Part shown: piece by piece, positions 52,878-64,000 of the stretch | Layout of the letters: each line of letters starts with the position of its first letter | Position numbering within the stretch: the first letter of the stretch is position 1 | DNA from: Pinus tabuliformis | Taxonomy: Eukaryota; Streptophyta; Pinopsida; Pinales; Pinaceae | Assembly: GCA_031772625.1 (NCBI GenBank) | Contig: CM062817.1 | Location: 949,280,327-949,344,326, forward strand | DNA length: 64,000 nucleotides | Direction: 5' to 3' | Notes under the pieces: generated by a model | Told to the model about the DNA's origin: nothing | What the model saw: only the letters and a program-made list of their open reading frames with translations | Databases searched by the model: none | Position numbers and translations under genes: made by a program

Positions 52878-53862
52878 TTTGAAAATTTAACTAGGTTCAG
52901 TCTTCATAATTATCATTAAACTTATCTTATTATGTAATTTCATGTAAAAAGAAAGAGAAGAAAAAGAATTATTATTTTTCAAGCATGGGTTTCATGCTCG
53001 AGTCAAATTATTATTTAGGTCAAGAATGTTCTTCATGCTTCTAAAGTTCTTTGAGTCAAAATAGTTTTTTTCAAACTATTATACTTGAGTAAAGTCTTAA
53101 TTGGACTCTTGAAAAAAACTGGAAAAATAATTTTATTTGACTCATAAATGTCAATTTTGTCACTATGAGACCATGTCAACCTTGCCTAGACAGGTAAGCC
53201 CTCGAAGAGACTCATTGAACCTCCTGGATGTGTGTGGATATAAGACAATTAAACCTCATTTGGATACAAGAAAGCTAGTTCGATTCATGTGCCAAGAAAA
53301 GAGAGAAATACAAAAAAATGTCTAGAAAGAGGATCGGAGGGAGTCAAAAGAGAAAGAGAGAAGGTCTAAAGATTGTTTTTCTGCCCTAATTCTTTCACAC
53401 GTTCAAATTTTTGAAGCTGCTACAGGACCCAAAAATTTCTGAAGTTGATGCAAGTCCAAAATATTTGTTGCGGGAGCTCAAAATTTGAAGTTTGACCTAG
53501 TTTGGAGAGCTTTGCCTATTGTTTACTTTAGTTGAATTTGACATGTTGAAAGAGCATGGAAGAGGGTTGACTTGGGTCTTGTGGGAGGTCTTGGTTTTGG
53601 ATTTTGGTTGCTAGGTTTCTCACTTTGTTATGATTCTATAAGAAGAGAAGAATTTACTTGGTTTTCCCCTTGGAGGGTTTTTGCCATGGCTTGGAGCCTA
53701 CATCATGTGTTCATTATATTTTTGTGATCTTCATCGTTTATGGTTTTGGTAATTGTTTGATGAAAATAACATAATAAAAATAATAAGACACCACATATAT
53801 TCTCAACAAATAATCAAGTAAAGAGAAATCAATGTAATTGTTGGCCTATTGATTTATCAACA
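52878..53862 (+). repeat. 5' LTR of the second LTR element
   Basis: Ends TTTATCAACA and is followed directly by the primer-site-like sequence. About 985 bp, with about 240 bp near 53,300-53,560 absent from the other LTR. Confidence 0.8.
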
Positions 53863-55056
53863 TGGAATGAGAGCTAATGTGAAGAGAAGGCAACTTGAAA
53901 ATCACTCTTGTTGGCATAAGGAAGACGGCTCAAAGGAAGACTACTATATTAGTTGTCCATATCTCTCTTACATTGAATGTTCTTATTTATTCTTTATCTT
54001 TTTTAATAGGATCACTATCATCTCTATCTTAGAAAGTTCTTTGTTCATCACTCATTTTGAAAGGAAACCCTATAGAAATAATCATTCAAGAAGCATCAAG
54101 AATCCTAGGAACATCATTTACACTCTTGATGGCATCATTATTCATCTTTGAAGCAGATTAAAGACATCATTCTGTCATCCATCCTAGGAGTCATCATTCA
54201 AGGACATATTTGAATAACTCTTAGGATCATCAAATTCTTTGGAAACATCAAGAAGCCATCATTATCAAGGAGGTCAATGTTTTGAAAAGTAAGTATTATA
54301 TAATTCTCTATTTTTCAATCTTCAAATAAAATGACTTCATTTTGTAAGGAAGGCAATAAGCTCAATGGGTCCACACATTTTCAAGCATTGAAGAAGAGAA
54401 TAGATTTGGTATCATAGAAAATGAAGTCATGGACTATGTTCTAGGAAAAATTGCAGAACCGGAGAAGGATAATACTCAAGAATGGGCCAAGTACACTAAA
54501 GAATAAGTTAGGGATTAAAGGATTGCCATTGAATTCATCAAGGATCATCTCATTCCCTTTGTTGAATATTTCGGCACATCTAAATCAATCTATGATAAGT
54601 TGGTAAACTATATTTTGTTAGTACAATAAGTCATAAAATATCTCTAAGGAATAGCCTTGAAAAGACATGGTTATCAAAGAATGAAAACTTGGTCTCGTAT
54701 CTTATAAAGGTCTCATAATTCAAGGATCGACTACAAGGGCTTGGAGAAGTGTTTTCTAATTCTAAATTAACTACTTGTACATTGAATGCTTTACATTTAT
54801 AATGGAGTAGTTTTGTGACAAGGACCTATTCAAGAAAAGAAACTACAAACTTCAATGAGTTGTGGTCTTTTTGTATTCTTGAGGAGACAAGATTAAAAGC
54901 CAAATATGACACAAAACCCAATACAAAGTGTCAAGCTTTTGTTGCTAGATCAAATAAGAAGAATGGAAATTTTGGAAATTTTTAACCTCGTCGAAAGAAC
55001 AACAATACCAAAAACAATATGCCATGTGCAAGACAAGATATGTCCAAAGTACAATG

Positions 55057-55098
55057 CTTTGGATGCAATGAATACGGACATTTCAAGAGAGATTGTCC
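55057..55098 (+). pseudogene. Gag zinc knuckle of the second LTR element
   Basis: A CX2CX4HX4C motif, CFGCNEYGHFKRDC, typical of retrotransposon Gag. It binds the element RNA. It is the best-preserved coding mark of this fossil. Confidence 0.85.
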
Positions 55099-57335
55099 CA
55101 AGGATCCTCAAAACGGGAAGAACAATAAAAGGAAGGAAATGAGTGGAACTCGCATAGCTAAATAAAATGAATAACTTGAAAAGAAACTGAAGAATGAAGA
55201 TCCTAAGGATCTATATTATTGGAGAACTCCACCTCTACCAGATTTACTAGCAACTTGTTTTAATTTGTGAAAAGATGGAATTTAGATTAGCATATGAAAT
55301 TGCATTTGTAGAAGAGTCTTTGTTATTTCGATTATGGCATCATGGAAAGAAGAATATAGCATTGGAAAGATTAGAGTTTTCATAGTTGATTGCATATTAT
55401 TAAAAGAGGTCATCTAGCAAGGCGGAGATAGAAGGATTTGGATGATCTAACACTTCATGGTTCATACTACTGCCTTTTGGAATCATGTTGTTATAGGAAC
55501 AAACTTCTAGCAAGAAATGATCACTAAGATCCCTGACAGTAACAAGAACCATCAATATAAAAAGGTTCTTCAATATATGGAAGAAACATTATGACATGGT
55601 AGTAGTATATTTCTACTAGAATATTATGGAAGCAAGCATCGAAGAAGCTTGCAAATAGAGTTTCAGCATGAAGGTATAATTGAAGAACTTTCTCATCTTA
55701 AGAAAGGAGTCTCATCTTAGACATCATCTTCAAGGAAAGAAGTAGTTTTTTCATAAGGAAGTTGACTAGATGGCTATACGAATGAAGATAAATGTGCTTG
55801 GTATCATGAGCATGGTATGTCTTGGATAAAATTGTATAAGACAAAACTCTTCCATTTGGTTACTCGATACATAGAAGAATGATAGATGAACATGATGATA
55901 TTGATCTACATCCAATATGATCTCTTGAAGAACGAAAGACAAATAACTTCATAGGAAACTGTAAAGGCTCTGATGACTATAATGTTGAAGCTTGTTGATT
56001 GGTTCATTCCATGAACACATTGATTGATGATTGAAATGAAAATAATGTTAAGAAGGATTCTAGTATGAAGATAGATCATGCAAACGGATGTTGTCCTTAG
56101 AAAAAGAAAGTAACAAAACTTGACATCTTGACAAGAGGCTATCATGACTTGGTAACTATGATATCGATGATTTGTTTGAGATATGATTTGGCTACCTTTA
56201 GGAACATGTTGTAGAGTGCACACTAGAAATATAGCAATTGAGATAATATATCTACACTTGTTTGGTTTATACTCAATTCAAGAGCACATTGATTAAGTGG
56301 ACAACACTGGAAACAACTTAGAAGTATATATGGCATAAATGTGTACGCCAAGAAGGCGGAAAAGGTAGCATGTTACAATGTACTATGTTGTTCATGTTGG
56401 ATCTAATGATATTCACCTTCCTATATGGACAGAGGGAGCTATGATTAACTCTACGTCGATTGGTTTGAAAAGATACCTTTGATGAAAAATTGGATACTAT
56501 AAATAATGGTTGATGAAAATTGATATAAAAGGATAATGGCAAGAACCATGTCATGAAGATAGATCGAGAAATAGTTTGGCTCCATAATGTGCAGGAAGGT
56601 CAAAGATCAAGTAAGATGTGGTGTTGCAAGAAAATGATCCCTTGGAGCTACTAATAAGATCTCCATCGAAGAACAAGTAGCTGATGAATGAGATAAATAT
56701 GAAGCATATGGTTGAATCTCCCTTGTTGAGAGGGAGCTAGGATCTACTCCATCATTGAATGGGAATGAGGATTACCTCCTTGATTTAGAGGGAGTGATGT
56801 GGGACACCTTATTTTCCATGTGTGATGCACTAGAATAGGACTAAGAGTCATAAGTCTAGTGAAGGAACTGGGAGGGAGAATGGAGGATTCTATAAGCATA
56901 TCGGATTAGTACTCATTGAGGATTGGGAATCCAAGATACAAAGTAGTCTTGTGGAATGACACTCTTTGAGAATATGAAAGTTCATCCAAGATAAGAGTAG
57001 TTGAAGAGGACTGGTATTCTTTGAGGATTCAGAATCCAAGGTAAGAATAATCCTAGAAGGACATACCTAGTGAACATTTGGATTGGGTATGTGCCTTAAT
57101 AGACTGTGGAGTGGGTATCCATATGTATGCCTCCTAGCATCATTCTCTAATCTTGTGGAGATTTAGATATTGCCAAGTCAAGGCCTTGCTATATTGCAAT
57201 TTGACAATGTTGGTCTTGACGTTGATGCTTAAAGATGACTTATCAATTTGACTCTTCTTATGAGAATATTTCAAATCAAGAGTATCCTTGAACCAATTGT
57301 GTAATTATGAATGCATCCCTAATTAAAAGGGAGCA

Positions 57336-58081
57336 CTAGAAAATGTAACTAGGTTTGTTATTCATAATTATCGTTGTACTTATGTTATTATGTATTTCAT
57401 GTAAAACGCAAAAGGAATAAAAATAATTATTATTTTTCAAGCATGGGTTTCATGCTCAAGTAAAATTATTATTTATGTCAAGCATGTTCTTCATGCTTCA
57501 GGGGTTCTTTGAGTCAAAATAATTTTTTCCATAAGTCAAATTATTGTACTTAAGTCAAGTCCGAATTCGACTTTTGACATAATGTGGAAAAATAATTTTA
57601 TTTCAGTAAAAAATGTCAATTTTGTCCCCACAAGACCAATTCGGCCCTGCCTATACACGTCGACACTAAAAGGGACCTATTCGACCTCCTAGATGTGTAT
57701 AAATAGAGGATAGACTCACCTTGATTGGAGACTATTGTTGACTTGAGTTGACTTTGACTTGTTGGAAGATCTTGGAAGGAGGGCTAACTTGGGTCTTGTG
57801 GGTGGTCTTGGTCTTGGATTTAGGGTCTTGGATTACAAACATTGATCTAATTCTATAACAAGAGAAGAATTTACTGGGTTTTCCCCTTGGAGGGGTTTTC
57901 CCCCTGTTTGGAGCCTACATCTTTTGTTTATTATCTTTCTGTGATTTTCATGGTTTATGGTTTTGGTAATTGTTTGATGAAAAGAACATAATAAAAATAA
58001 TAAAAAACCAACATATATTCACAAAAAATTATCAAGTAGAGAGAAATCACCCTATTTGTTGCCCTACTAATTTGTCAACAG
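57336..58081 (+). repeat. 3' LTR of the second LTR element
   Basis: About 745 bp, ending TTTGTCAACA. The polypurine tract AAAAGGGAG lies a few bases upstream. The start is approximate. Confidence 0.8.
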
Positions 58082-58904
58082 ATTGTGGTGAGAATCAAGA
58101 CCTCTCATCTCTTGGGTTTTGCCTATTTTTCTTCAAATACTTCATAAAATCCTAAAATAATGTTTTCTAGTAACGAAGTTTAATAGTTGATTTACTTAGT
58201 CAGATTTCCTAAATATTTCAAAATTTATAATCAACATAAAATAGCAATAAACCATCTAGATCATATCTCATAAATTGAAATTGCCAAGGGAAAATCTACT
58301 TTTCTATTGATCGCAAGGCCTTGTGATGAAGGCTGATGGTAGCATAATAGCTTGACGATATTTTCATCTTTATCCAATAGTAAAGAGCAATTGTTCAGTG
58401 TTCAATATCGAAAGGAAGATTTAGAACTTGAAAATGAAATGGGAATAACCTTCGAACTACTTTTGATTACTATCCCAAAAAAATACTATCATTCTCGCTA
58501 GGAACATTGATAACTACATAATTATAGTATTTTCCTTATGAATCATTAAGCTCATAAGATAGATTTCAAATCGATGCATTAGAGGTGGGAAAGGAAAAGG
58601 TGGGGAATGGAGAAGGGGTTTTGTGTCTAGAATAGATATGAAATAGTTTACTTGTAACCTCTTTATCCAATCAAATAACTATCATTTGTAGTTTACCCCA
58701 TACCCAAAAGTATCGCCACTCATATGTGAGCATGTAATAGAGATAGTTGATTTAACTAGCAAGTGAAGCTATTAATAAGTCATGATCCCATTCAATGTTA
58801 GAGTTCAGAGAACAATAGGACTTCCATGTATAGATTGAGGTGTGTCGGGTGAGATTCCACTCGATGTGATGAATGTATCACACTATCAAAAGATATGAGT
58901 ACCA
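58082..58904. other. AT-rich sequence without a recognised gene
   Basis: No gene, RNA or repeat recognised beyond short chance frames. Confidence 0.4.
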
Positions 58905-59790
58905 GTATCAATGCAATGCATGACCAAAGCATTGGCTTTGCAGATGTTGGTGTTCCTTAATTGTTTGGAGGTGCGGAGGAAGCTTTCATTCTACTTCCTT
59001 CACACTTCCCCACCTCCACACTATGCTACACTAAAATCATCTCACATTAATAAGGACATATCAATTATTGTCCTCCAAGTAAGGTCTAAGTTGATCATAG
59101 ATAATAGAGGCAAAGAACTATTTATGGAGTTGAAAGTAAAAGTCTTTGTGTTTATAATATTTTTATGTGGAAATGGACATTATCTTTACCTATTCCCTAT
59201 TCAAAGAGCTAAAGCCACTACCAAACATTAGATATAAAGTGAAGGTAGTTTCGTGAGCATGGTCAGTTGTACGAAACAATGCATTGTGGAGGTGCGGAGG
59301 AAGCTTTCATTATGCTTCCTTCATACTCTCGTACCTCCGCAAACCATCTCTCATCAATAACGACATATAAATTAATAACCTGCATGTATGGCGAGTTCAT
59401 GACAAATAAACTCGTCATAGATTATAGAGACAAAAACCTATCTATGGAGTTGAAAGTTGAAGTGTCTTCATGTTTATAGTATTTTTATATGGAAATGGAC
59501 ATTATTTTTACCTCTTCCCTTTGGAAAGAGAGATAACCGTTTCCAAACATCGAATACAAAGCAAATGAAGTTTCGTGAGCATGGTTAGGAGTAAGAAACA
59601 ATGCATTGCAAAGGTGTGGAGGAAGTTTTCATTGTGCTTTCTCCATAACTTTATACTCCCACACTTGACTTACTTGATCTTTAAACGCAAGGATATTATT
59701 GTGACTGAAGTTTTTTTTATGCTATTAAGTTTTCTCGAAGTGCATATGTGTGAAGGAAGCATTCATTGTGCAGAGTGCTAAGGTGCTGGA
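58905..59790. repeat. Three degenerate ~324-bp tandem units with hairpin potential
   Basis: Units start near 58,905, 59,236 and 59,560. Shared phrases are GTTTCGTGAGCATGGT, GAAACAATGCATTG, GGTGCGGAGGAAGCTTTCATT and ATGGAGTTGAAAGT. In the middle unit GGAGGTGCGGAGGAAGC is followed by GCTTCCTTC and GTACCTCCGC, a long imperfect inverted repeat. Unit 3 is shorter. The frames inside are by-products of the repeat. Confidence 0.75.
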
Positions 59791-59939
59791 GAAAGAAACA
59801 AAACATTATTGAATAATGACAAAACACGGCCCCACATTACCTTCATCACGCCAACATATCAATAACTATAAAAAAGAAGATAGAAATTATGCTACTATGA
59901 GGCTACTATACATCATTTTTTAAAATAATAACATGACTC

Positions 59940-60085
59940 AGTACTTGAAATAATAAACTGGAACACAAACAACCATCATCAAACTTTCACTCAATTTGCA
60001 ATTATAAGAAATTTCCATCAAAAAATTTTCACTCAATTTAAAATTGTAAGACTTCTAGCACGAAGTTAGTAAATTATAACACGAA
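59940..60085. repeat. Direct repeat flanking a 2.3-kb segment, left copy
   Basis: Shares with 62,345-62,465 the phrases AATAATAAACTGG, ACTTTCACTC and GACTTCT(A/G)(G/C)CACGAAGTT followed by AGTAAATTATAACAC. The sequence between the two copies has different, less AT-rich composition. Confidence 0.7.
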
Positions 60086-60397
60086 CATAACCTCGATGAC
60101 GTAGCCCAGCCACACTGGCCCACAACTCCACATGTCCTCGGCTTTACAATAGTTGCCGGACTTTACAACGTGTTAGATTTTTCTGGTGGTCGCATGCAAA
60201 GGTGGTTAGTAAACGTCGGGTCGGCAACTGTGAGCAATTAATGCCACATTCAATTCTTACCTACACACCTTGGGCCTGGTTCCTCCGTTGGTTCTTTGGC
60301 CAAAACACTTTGGCTTCCTGATCATTCGAGATTTTTCTTTTCGCCTGTGAGGTTGCTGCGAGGGTGTGTTGTGTGTTTTTTGCTCTGGTGAGTATGG

Positions 60398-61040
60398 AAA
60401 TCCCTGGTTCTTCTCCGAGTATGACTATGGGTGAGTACCGGTCCCCCAATCCTGGTTATGAGTTTGTCAGTGGTTTTCTCCGATGGCTCGAAATCGTTCT
60501 GGTTCTCGGTGGTGTGCTCGCTCGGCTCCTTTTCACACGGTAAGATTTCTTAGTCTCGTTCTGTTGTTCTGCTCTGGTTTGGTTGCAGAACCTGGTGTCT
60601 CGTCTGTTAATTGCTCCTCACTATTGGTCTATAGCCTTTGCTTTCATATGGTCACCTCTGCTATTATTATTGCTGTCTCTGGTCACTGTTCTGTGCACAA
60701 AATGGTTTAACTTCCGTCGTCCTTGGATTCAGGCAACAAATTAGTAGATTCTCGTGGCTCTGAAACAAGTATTGACTCCTTCCCTGATTTAATTCGGCCT
60801 TCTCATGGTATTGATGCTAACCAGAAATGCTCCTCCTATCTCAGCTTTGTCGATTCGGTCATGAATCTACTCCTTGAACCCTGGGTCTCGCTTGCTCAGG
60901 TAATATATGAAACCCTCGTGTTTCTGTGGTTGCTTTGGCTTCAGTTCTTTGCTGTGTACTGTATTAACGAAGCTCTGTTGTGTGTATAGGTCAATGGCTC
61001 GACCTGGGTACACGGGTCCTTTGGGTTTCGGTCTTCCAAG
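60398..61040 (+). CDS. Possible short multi-exon gene of unknown family
   Basis: Exon-like pieces with plant splice borders: 60,398-60,540 (starts MEIPGSSPSMTMGEYRSPNP, donor ACG|GTAAGA); 60,733-60,899 (acceptor ATTCAG, donor CAG|GTAATA; text LVDSRGSETSIDSFPDLIRP); and about 60,990-61,037 (acceptor TATAG, donor AAG|GTAGGC; text VNGSTWVHGSFGFRSSK). The last two are in phase with each other. The first does not join directly to the second, so a middle exon is missing or the model is wrong. Composition is less AT-rich than the flanks and pyrimidine-rich introns are seen. No domain is recognised. Could be a captured host fragment. Confidence 0.25.
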
Positions 61041-62344
61041 GGTAGGCTCTGGCACTTCAATCCGTCAATGCACTATTAGACCTTTTGGTTTTCTATAGAT
61101 TTTGTTTTGTTGTCCTTGCTTGTCGTATGTAGCTGTTGTCCCTTGCGAAGATGAGGATTTTTCCTGGTTGTAATTTCCTATTCTAGTTAGTCATTCGTTT
61201 TTCTGATTATTTGGGTTTCTATTCCCAAACCCTAGGCCAGGGTTTGTCCACCCTGGATGCGGCACTTGTTTTTGTTTATCAGTGAATGTAATGTATCTAT
61301 GTATCGGTCAATAGCAATGAGGACATGGTTTTGTGATATCTGTTTGATTTATAAAAACTATGAGGACTCGTTCGACATTACCTTAACTATGGTTTGCTTC
61401 TCCGACACTCTTTTTCAAGTTCTATTTGCTCTCGGTCCTTTTGCTGTAACTCCCTATTCAGATTGTGCTTCTACTCGTTGGTCCTTCGCTCCGTGGCTAT
61501 ACATTAAAATGATTTTGTTGTAGTTTGTTTATTCGACGAGAAAACAAAAACAATACGACCTTACTGTGGTCTTTCATTGTTTGTCAACACTGTTCATTAC
61601 AATTCGATAAATAAAAAGAAAATATAGTATTACAGTAGATAGGCAATGAATACAGATGGACAATTTTGGAAATAAGATCTGTCTCTGTTTCTTTATTTCT
61701 CTGTTATGAAATTGCAGAACCTTCCTCTTGTCTTACATTGCTGCTTTTATACATTTTGGTTACAGTTAATTGAAACTGCAATTGTTTGTCAGTTGAACAG
61801 AAACAATTGGTTGTGTAACTACAGTTTCGGTTGTCATTACAAGATCTGCATTTAGATAATTTTGTCTTTTCTTTTCTAAGTTGACAGATCAATTCCTAAA
61901 CTATTGTTTATTACTGTTGAACCATAACAACCCTAACCGACATTTAACTTTGACCACCTAGCAGTTAAAAGTAAAACAAACTAAAATCCTATCTCCTGAC
62001 CTTATAAACTAATTAAAAAAAACAATCTAGATACTCAAATAACCTTCCAACCTGGCAAAGACCTCACCCGGTCATGGTGAGCTAGATGGTCCTGCATCAC
62101 TCGAGAACATTGAAACATAAACTCAAACTTGAACCTAATGCGAAGTGATGGAGGTACCGCTTGCACAGTCATTCAGGCTACATGGTGGACCCCTCTCCAC
62201 CAATTCAAGCTCTGTTTACTACATTCTTTTCTACCAACAAATTGAAAATCTCCCCTTTCTTTTTGAACAATTTTTTAAAATCGTAACACTACAGAATGCA
62301 TAAAATAATAAAGTGGAAAACACATTAAGAAATGAAAAACTGCA
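61041..62344. other. Sequence without a recognised gene
   Basis: Continues the composition of the possible gene until about 61,520, then becomes AT-rich. Splice-acceptor-like CTAG and CCAG sites at about 61,185 and 61,235 could lead into more exons, but no supported frame follows. Confidence 0.35.
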
Positions 62345-62465
62345 CAATACATAAAATAATAAACTGGGAAACTTTCACTCGATTTGAAATGATAACAAAA
62401 TTTCACTCAAATTAAAATTATAAGACTTCTGCCACGAAGTTAGTAAATTATAACACTGGCATAAC
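62345..62465. repeat. Direct repeat flanking a 2.3-kb segment, right copy
   Basis: Second copy of the 59,940-60,085 sequence, in the same orientation and diverged. Too short and diverged to be called LTRs. Confidence 0.7.
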
Positions 62466-64000
62466 TTCAAGAAAACTGAAGCACACACAGAGAGTGGTAG
62501 GCATAACATGAATCTCCATATCCTCCCTTCATGCAATGCACATTCTCGAGGTTGTTTACTGTCCCAATAGGACTAAATAGTCCGAAATCCATCAATCAAT
62601 GTTTCTCAACAATGTAAAATCTCGGAGCTGAAATTTCACTAAAAAATGATTTTTTCAATATTTGTTTAGTTATTTTTTTTAAAAAGGGAGGGGCTAGTTT
62701 CCAAGCAGAAGTATTATAGGGCCCTCTTTTTATTACATTGTATAAGTATCAGACAATGTTGATAACTGTCACATCGAAGCCAACATACAATCGGAATATT
62801 CACCATCATCGGAATGTACGCTGCAGCATCCGCGTAGCTCCACAAGATTCGAACGCGACCGGGGTGCATGCAAACCGATTACCTCGACCGCTACATCATG
62901 CACTCATGTGCAATATTTATTTAATTATTATATATCGAAGACTCTTTTAATGGAATAAGTTCCTAAATTTAATATTTTTAATGATATTTCCACCTCATAA
63001 ACGTCCTAGGTCGGAATTGGACTCTCAAAATTTTAGTTTGGTTTTTCAAATAATTATGTGGATAGTGGAAATTTGATTTTCAAAAATAATTTTCATCTAG
63101 AGGTTGAGTTGAGATTTATTTCAAACCGTACGATTTAAAAAATTAAAGCACCTTCTTCATTCCTCCATGGCTTCGCGTCATTCTCCATTGTCCAATTCAT
63201 TCTTCTCCACTCTGATTCACCATTTTATTAATAAATTAATAAATGATTTAATTTATTAAATTAATATATAATATGATAAAGTATCGTGTTTGGGAAGATG
63301 ATTTTATGATAAATATTTTTAAAAATTATAGAGTTTAAATATTTTTTTCACACTTTTTTCTCACTTCTAAATTATTTTATGGATTTTCAGAATTGATATA
63401 AAATTATATTACATCACAATAATATTAAATATTTTATTTATGAGCGTGAATAAGTGAAATATTTTTACTACATTGAGCTGTAATCCAACAACAAAAATAC
63501 ACATTTTCATTTTTGTTTTTTAATTATAGTGGACATTGCTTTTTTATTTATAAAATATTTTTTATTTTATTTTAAGAGACACATGTGTGAACTACACATG
63601 TCCATCGCTATGGAATGCACCTTGGTGCAATTATTATCATTAATGGAAAAAAGAATTATTATATAAGTTAAACACATGCAATTTAAATAAACATGTAACA
63701 AGATTCTTATCCATGGAAATTTATCCCTACTTTATCATGGAAGTTCTTAATTTGTAAATAGGCTTTGTTGCAATACCATGGGCCACTACCATGACTCATG
63801 ATTATTCATATGTCATTTTTATTAATTAATGAATTTAATTAAAGAGAAAAAAACATAACTACTTTAGAAATAATTCTCATCCTTTGATTTGTGTATATTG
63901 CTAAGAATATTAGAATATTTTATGTGTATTAAGTCCATAACATCCACTTAATAATTATTGATAATTAAATTACAATTGCAGAACCCCTATTCCAAAATAG
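62466..64000. other. AT-rich window end without a recognised gene
   Basis: A GC-richer island at about 62,800-62,905 has a tRNA-like stretch on the minus strand (see findings). The rest is very AT-rich with no coding sign. Confidence 0.4.

Larger units (their letters stand above)
52878..58081 (+). mobile_element. LTR retrotransposon fossil, gag-bearing, mostly without pol
   Basis: LTRs at 52,878-53,862 and 57,336-58,081 share long runs, such as TTATTTTTCAAGCATGGGTT and TTTGGTAATTGTTTGATGAA. A primer-site-like TGGAATGAGAGC follows the 5' LTR, and AAAAGGGAG, a polypurine tract, precedes the 3' LTR. The interior has a copia-type gag region (about 54,310-54,650) and a clear zinc knuckle (CFGCNEYGHFKRDC, about 55,057-55,098). 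Most of pol is not recognisable. The LTRs differ in length by about 240 bases. ATTGTG is found on both sides (52,872-52,877 and 58,082-58,087) as a possible target duplication. Broken, old, probably non-autonomous. Confidence 0.8.

Overview
The window looks like repeat-dense intergenic DNA from a large plant nuclear genome, probably a seed plant and possibly a conifer, where old insertions are slow to be lost. The evidence is AT-rich composition, a Ty1/copia element with a tRNA-iMet-type primer site, plant L1-type LINEs (DUF4283-like ORF1, RNase H tail), a CACTA transposon, and a Ran GTPase fragment with plant-like sequence. No complete, recognisable host gene is present. The longest intact reading frame is a 713-codon gene with two OTU-like protease domains (1660-3801, minus).

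Layout. 1-1.66 kb: non-coding, with a 72-bp tandem duplication. 1.66-3.8 kb: the double-OTU gene. 3.8-8.35 kb: a patchwork of direct repeats, including a 1.16-kb segment present at 4601 and again at 6475, and a partial third copy at 7680. 8.35-11.97 kb: decayed sequence with one GC-richer eroded reading frame near 10.0-10.6 kb. 11,975-50,441: one Ty1/copia element split by two insertions. 50.4-52.9 kb: AT-rich DNA. 52,878-58,081: a second broken LTR element. 58.1-64 kb: AT-rich DNA with a ~324-bp hairpin-bearing tandem repeat, a possible short multi-exon gene at 60.4-61.04 kb, and direct repeats on both sides of it.

The central structure is a nest. The copia element has its 5' LTR and primer site at 12.0-12.2 kb and its gag, pol and 3' LTR at 41.8-50.4 kb. 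Its leader is interrupted at 12,990-41,326 by a 28.3-kb CACTA-type DNA transposon. That transposon has terminal CACTACTACA inverted repeats, a matching 3-bp duplication (TCG) on each side, and dense subterminal arrays built on (A/G)AGACAA. Inside the CACTA element are LINE A (13,692-21,255), which carries a 1.18-kb Mutator-like MITE with an 11-bp target duplication, and LINE B (from 21,265), which is interrupted by LINE C (from about 23,770). Fragments of other retroelements follow. Two pieces of host genes are also inside: one calmodulin-like EF-hand (30.5 kb, minus) and the 3' half of a Ran GTPase gene with introns (35.1-35.8 kb). I saw no CACTA transposase, so it looks like a very large non-autonomous, gene-carrying (Pack-CACTA-like) element. 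A second, unclassified 4.4-kb insertion splits the copia reverse transcriptase at 44,759-49,158.

In all three LINEs ORF1 and ORF2 meet in a four-base stop/start overlap: ATGA in B and C, decayed to ATAA in A. This suggests ORF2 is translated by termination-reinitiation. All calls come from reading the sequence by eye; no database search or alignment program was run.
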